6,570 bases of DNA. It comes from Nostocaceae cyanobacterium CSSed10_463m (GTDB taxonomy: Bacteria > Cyanobacteriota > Cyanobacteriia > Cyanobacteriales > Nostocaceae). Below the pieces are notes generated by a model. It did not search any database. It saw nothing but the letters and a program-made list of their open reading frames with translations, and was not told the DNA's origin. The stretch's first letter is position 1. The number at the start of each line of letters is the position of its first letter. This document shows, one piece after another, positions 6,011 through 6,570 of the stretch. The stretch lies in NCBI GenBank assembly GCA_003556955.1, contig PWQB01000040.1:1-6570 (forward strand). Direction: 5' to 3'. A program made the position numbers and the translations under genes.

Positions 6011-6042
6011 TAAACGCAGATGGACGCAGATAAACGCAGATA
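6011..6042. repeat. 10-bp tandem repeat, three units
   Basis: TAAACGCAGA, TGGACGCAGA and TAAACGCAGA run without gaps, followed by TA. The period is ten bases, about one helical turn, and the core ACGCAGA is identical in each unit. I recall ACGCAGAT-rich short repeats as common in intergenic DNA of cyanobacteria and other bacteria, with unknown function. It is not a CRISPR: there are no spacers and the unit is too short. Confidence 0.75.
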
Positions 6043-6064
6043 ATTGTGTACTTTATTAGACTAG

Positions 6065-6106
6065 GAAATGCTATGGGGATTTCCAGAAAATAAATTGCCC
6101 CATTTC
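6065..6106 (-). terminator. Inverted repeat between the convergent genes
   Basis: ATGGGG (6073-6078) pairs perfectly with CCCCAT (6098-6103) across 19 bases. GAAATG (6065-6070) can extend it against CATTTC (6101-6106) as an alternative stem with a bulge. No T-run follows in either direction, so a role as aroB or bidirectional terminator is only possible. Confidence 0.2.
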
Positions 6107-6120
6107 ATTAGACTATCTTT

Positions 6121-6145
6121 GTTCATGGCTGGGTGAACTACCAGC
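6121..6145 (-). terminator. Two overlapping hairpins just after the aroB stop
   Basis: GTTCA (6121-6125) pairs with TGAAC (6134-6138), and GCTGG (6128-6132) pairs with CCAGC (6141-6145). The arms overlap, so the two stems exclude each other. They begin two bases beyond the aroB stop codon on the minus strand. Neither has a T-run, so termination would be weak or factor-dependent. Confidence 0.2.
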
Positions 6146-6146
6146 A

Positions 6147-6570
6147 TCACATATTCTGCAACACCCGGCGGATAGTTTCAGATGGCACTTCATCAGTAAC
6201 TGTCACTGCACCCATTTGAGTTGGTAAAACAAATCTTACTTTCCCGGCTTTGACTTTTTTATCCAATTGTAACGCATCAATAATTGCTTCAATATCGATA
6301 CCTTCTGGTAGCTGAGTGGGTAAACCCGCTTTTTGAATTAAAGCATTTTGCCGTTCTGTCTCTTCTTGTTGCCACATTCCTAGTTCTACAGCAATCTGTC
6401 CGGCTGCTACCATGCCAATAGCCACAGCTTCACCATGTTTGAGTAAACGATAACCCGTTAAGCTTTCTACAGCGTGACCAATGGTGTGTCCATAGTTGAG
6501 AATCGCCCGTAGTCCGCCTTCCTTTTCATCCTGACTGACTACATCAGCTTTTGCTTGACAAGAGCGTGTT
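6147..6570 (-). CDS. aroB: 3-dehydroquinate synthase (AroB), C-terminal part
   Basis: The enzyme converts DAHP to 3-dehydroquinate, the second step of the shikimate pathway, using NAD and a divalent metal in the cytoplasm. The visible 140 residues are the C-terminal portion of a protein normally about 360 long; the start lies beyond the right edge. Diagnostic motifs are intact: [20 protein letters not shown], whose GHTIGH carries a metal-ligand and an active-site histidine, then [12 protein letters not shown] with the second metal-ligand histidine. Near the C-terminus, [20 protein letters not shown] carries the conserved lysine region. The frame ends with TGA at 6149-6147. The GTG inside HGEAV at 6425 is not a start, because the conserved frame continues upstream of it to the edge. 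The paralogous sugar-phosphate cyclases of natural-product pathways share the fold, but the run of canonical motifs favours true AroB. It converges on the TPR gene and is probably functionally unrelated to the cluster. Confidence 0.95.
   Translation of the reverse strand, partial: TRSCQAKADVVSQDEKEGGLRAILNYGHTIGHAVESLTGYRLLKHGEAVAIGMVAAGQIAVELGMWQQEETERQNALIQKAGLPTQLPEGIDIEAIIDALQLDKKVKAGKVRFVLPTQMGAVTVTDEVPSETIRRVLQNM

Larger units (their letters stand above)
5939..6146. other. Non-coding gap between convergent TPR gene and aroB
   Basis: This 208-base gap separates two genes that read towards each other. It holds a 10-bp tandem repeat (6011-6042) and three weak inverted repeats, none followed by a proper T-run. 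No gene is visible in it. Confidence 0.6.

Noticed and set aside
6011..6042. Short repeats considered as a CRISPR fragment
   Set aside because: Units are 10 bases with no spacers, no cas genes are nearby and there is no palindromic repeat.
6147..6425. GTG at 6425 as the start of a short 92-residue gene
   Set aside because: The frame continues upstream with canonical AroB motifs (GHTIGH, KHGEA) to the window edge, so this is an internal codon.

Overview
The window reads as chromosomal DNA of a cyanobacterium, most likely a filamentous Nostocales (Nostoc/Anabaena type). The evidence is eight perfect copies of the HIP1 octamer GCGATCGC in 6.6 kb, moderately AT-rich coding sequence, and protein families typical of that group (CHASE2 receptor, long TPR protein, YIP1-like membrane protein). 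The assignment is an inference from composition and family content; no marker gene fixes the species.

Layout. At the left edge (about 1-415, minus strand) is the coding part of a YIP1-type multi-pass membrane protein that runs off the window. It has no credible start codon: an in-frame TGA stands directly before the conserved-looking region. Head to head with it, about 405-710 on the plus strand, is a short unrecognised reading frame that also lacks a convincing start. Both seem to have lost their 5' ends at the same point. A 473-base non-coding leader (711-1183) follows, with one promoter-like element far upstream.

The centre is a four-gene co-directional cluster on the plus strand, 1184-5938: (1) a CHASE2-domain membrane receptor with three trailing membrane segments and a repeat-bearing cytoplasmic tail but no enzymatic output domain; (2) a 98-residue winged-helix protein; (3) a ParA/MinD-type deviant-Walker ATPase whose signature lysine is replaced by arginine (FRGGTGKS), only 12 bases downstream of gene 2; (4) a 570-591-residue protein with an N-terminal hydrophobic export or anchor segment and about 14 TPR units. 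A further non-coding stretch (5939-6146) holds a 10-bp tandem repeat and weak hairpins. On the minus strand, converging on the cluster, is the C-terminal part of aroB (3-dehydroquinate synthase), which leaves the window at the right edge.

Working model (inference): the CHASE2 protein senses something outside the cytoplasmic membrane, possibly with the exported TPR protein as a partner on the same side. The winged-helix protein and the ParA/MinD-like ATPase would be the cytoplasmic output, giving transcriptional or positional control. Nothing in the sequence identifies the ligand or the target. The receptor's lack of its own output domain, together with the tight winged-helix/ATPase pair, makes this the most interesting part of the window. 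aroB is ordinary metabolism and probably unrelated.
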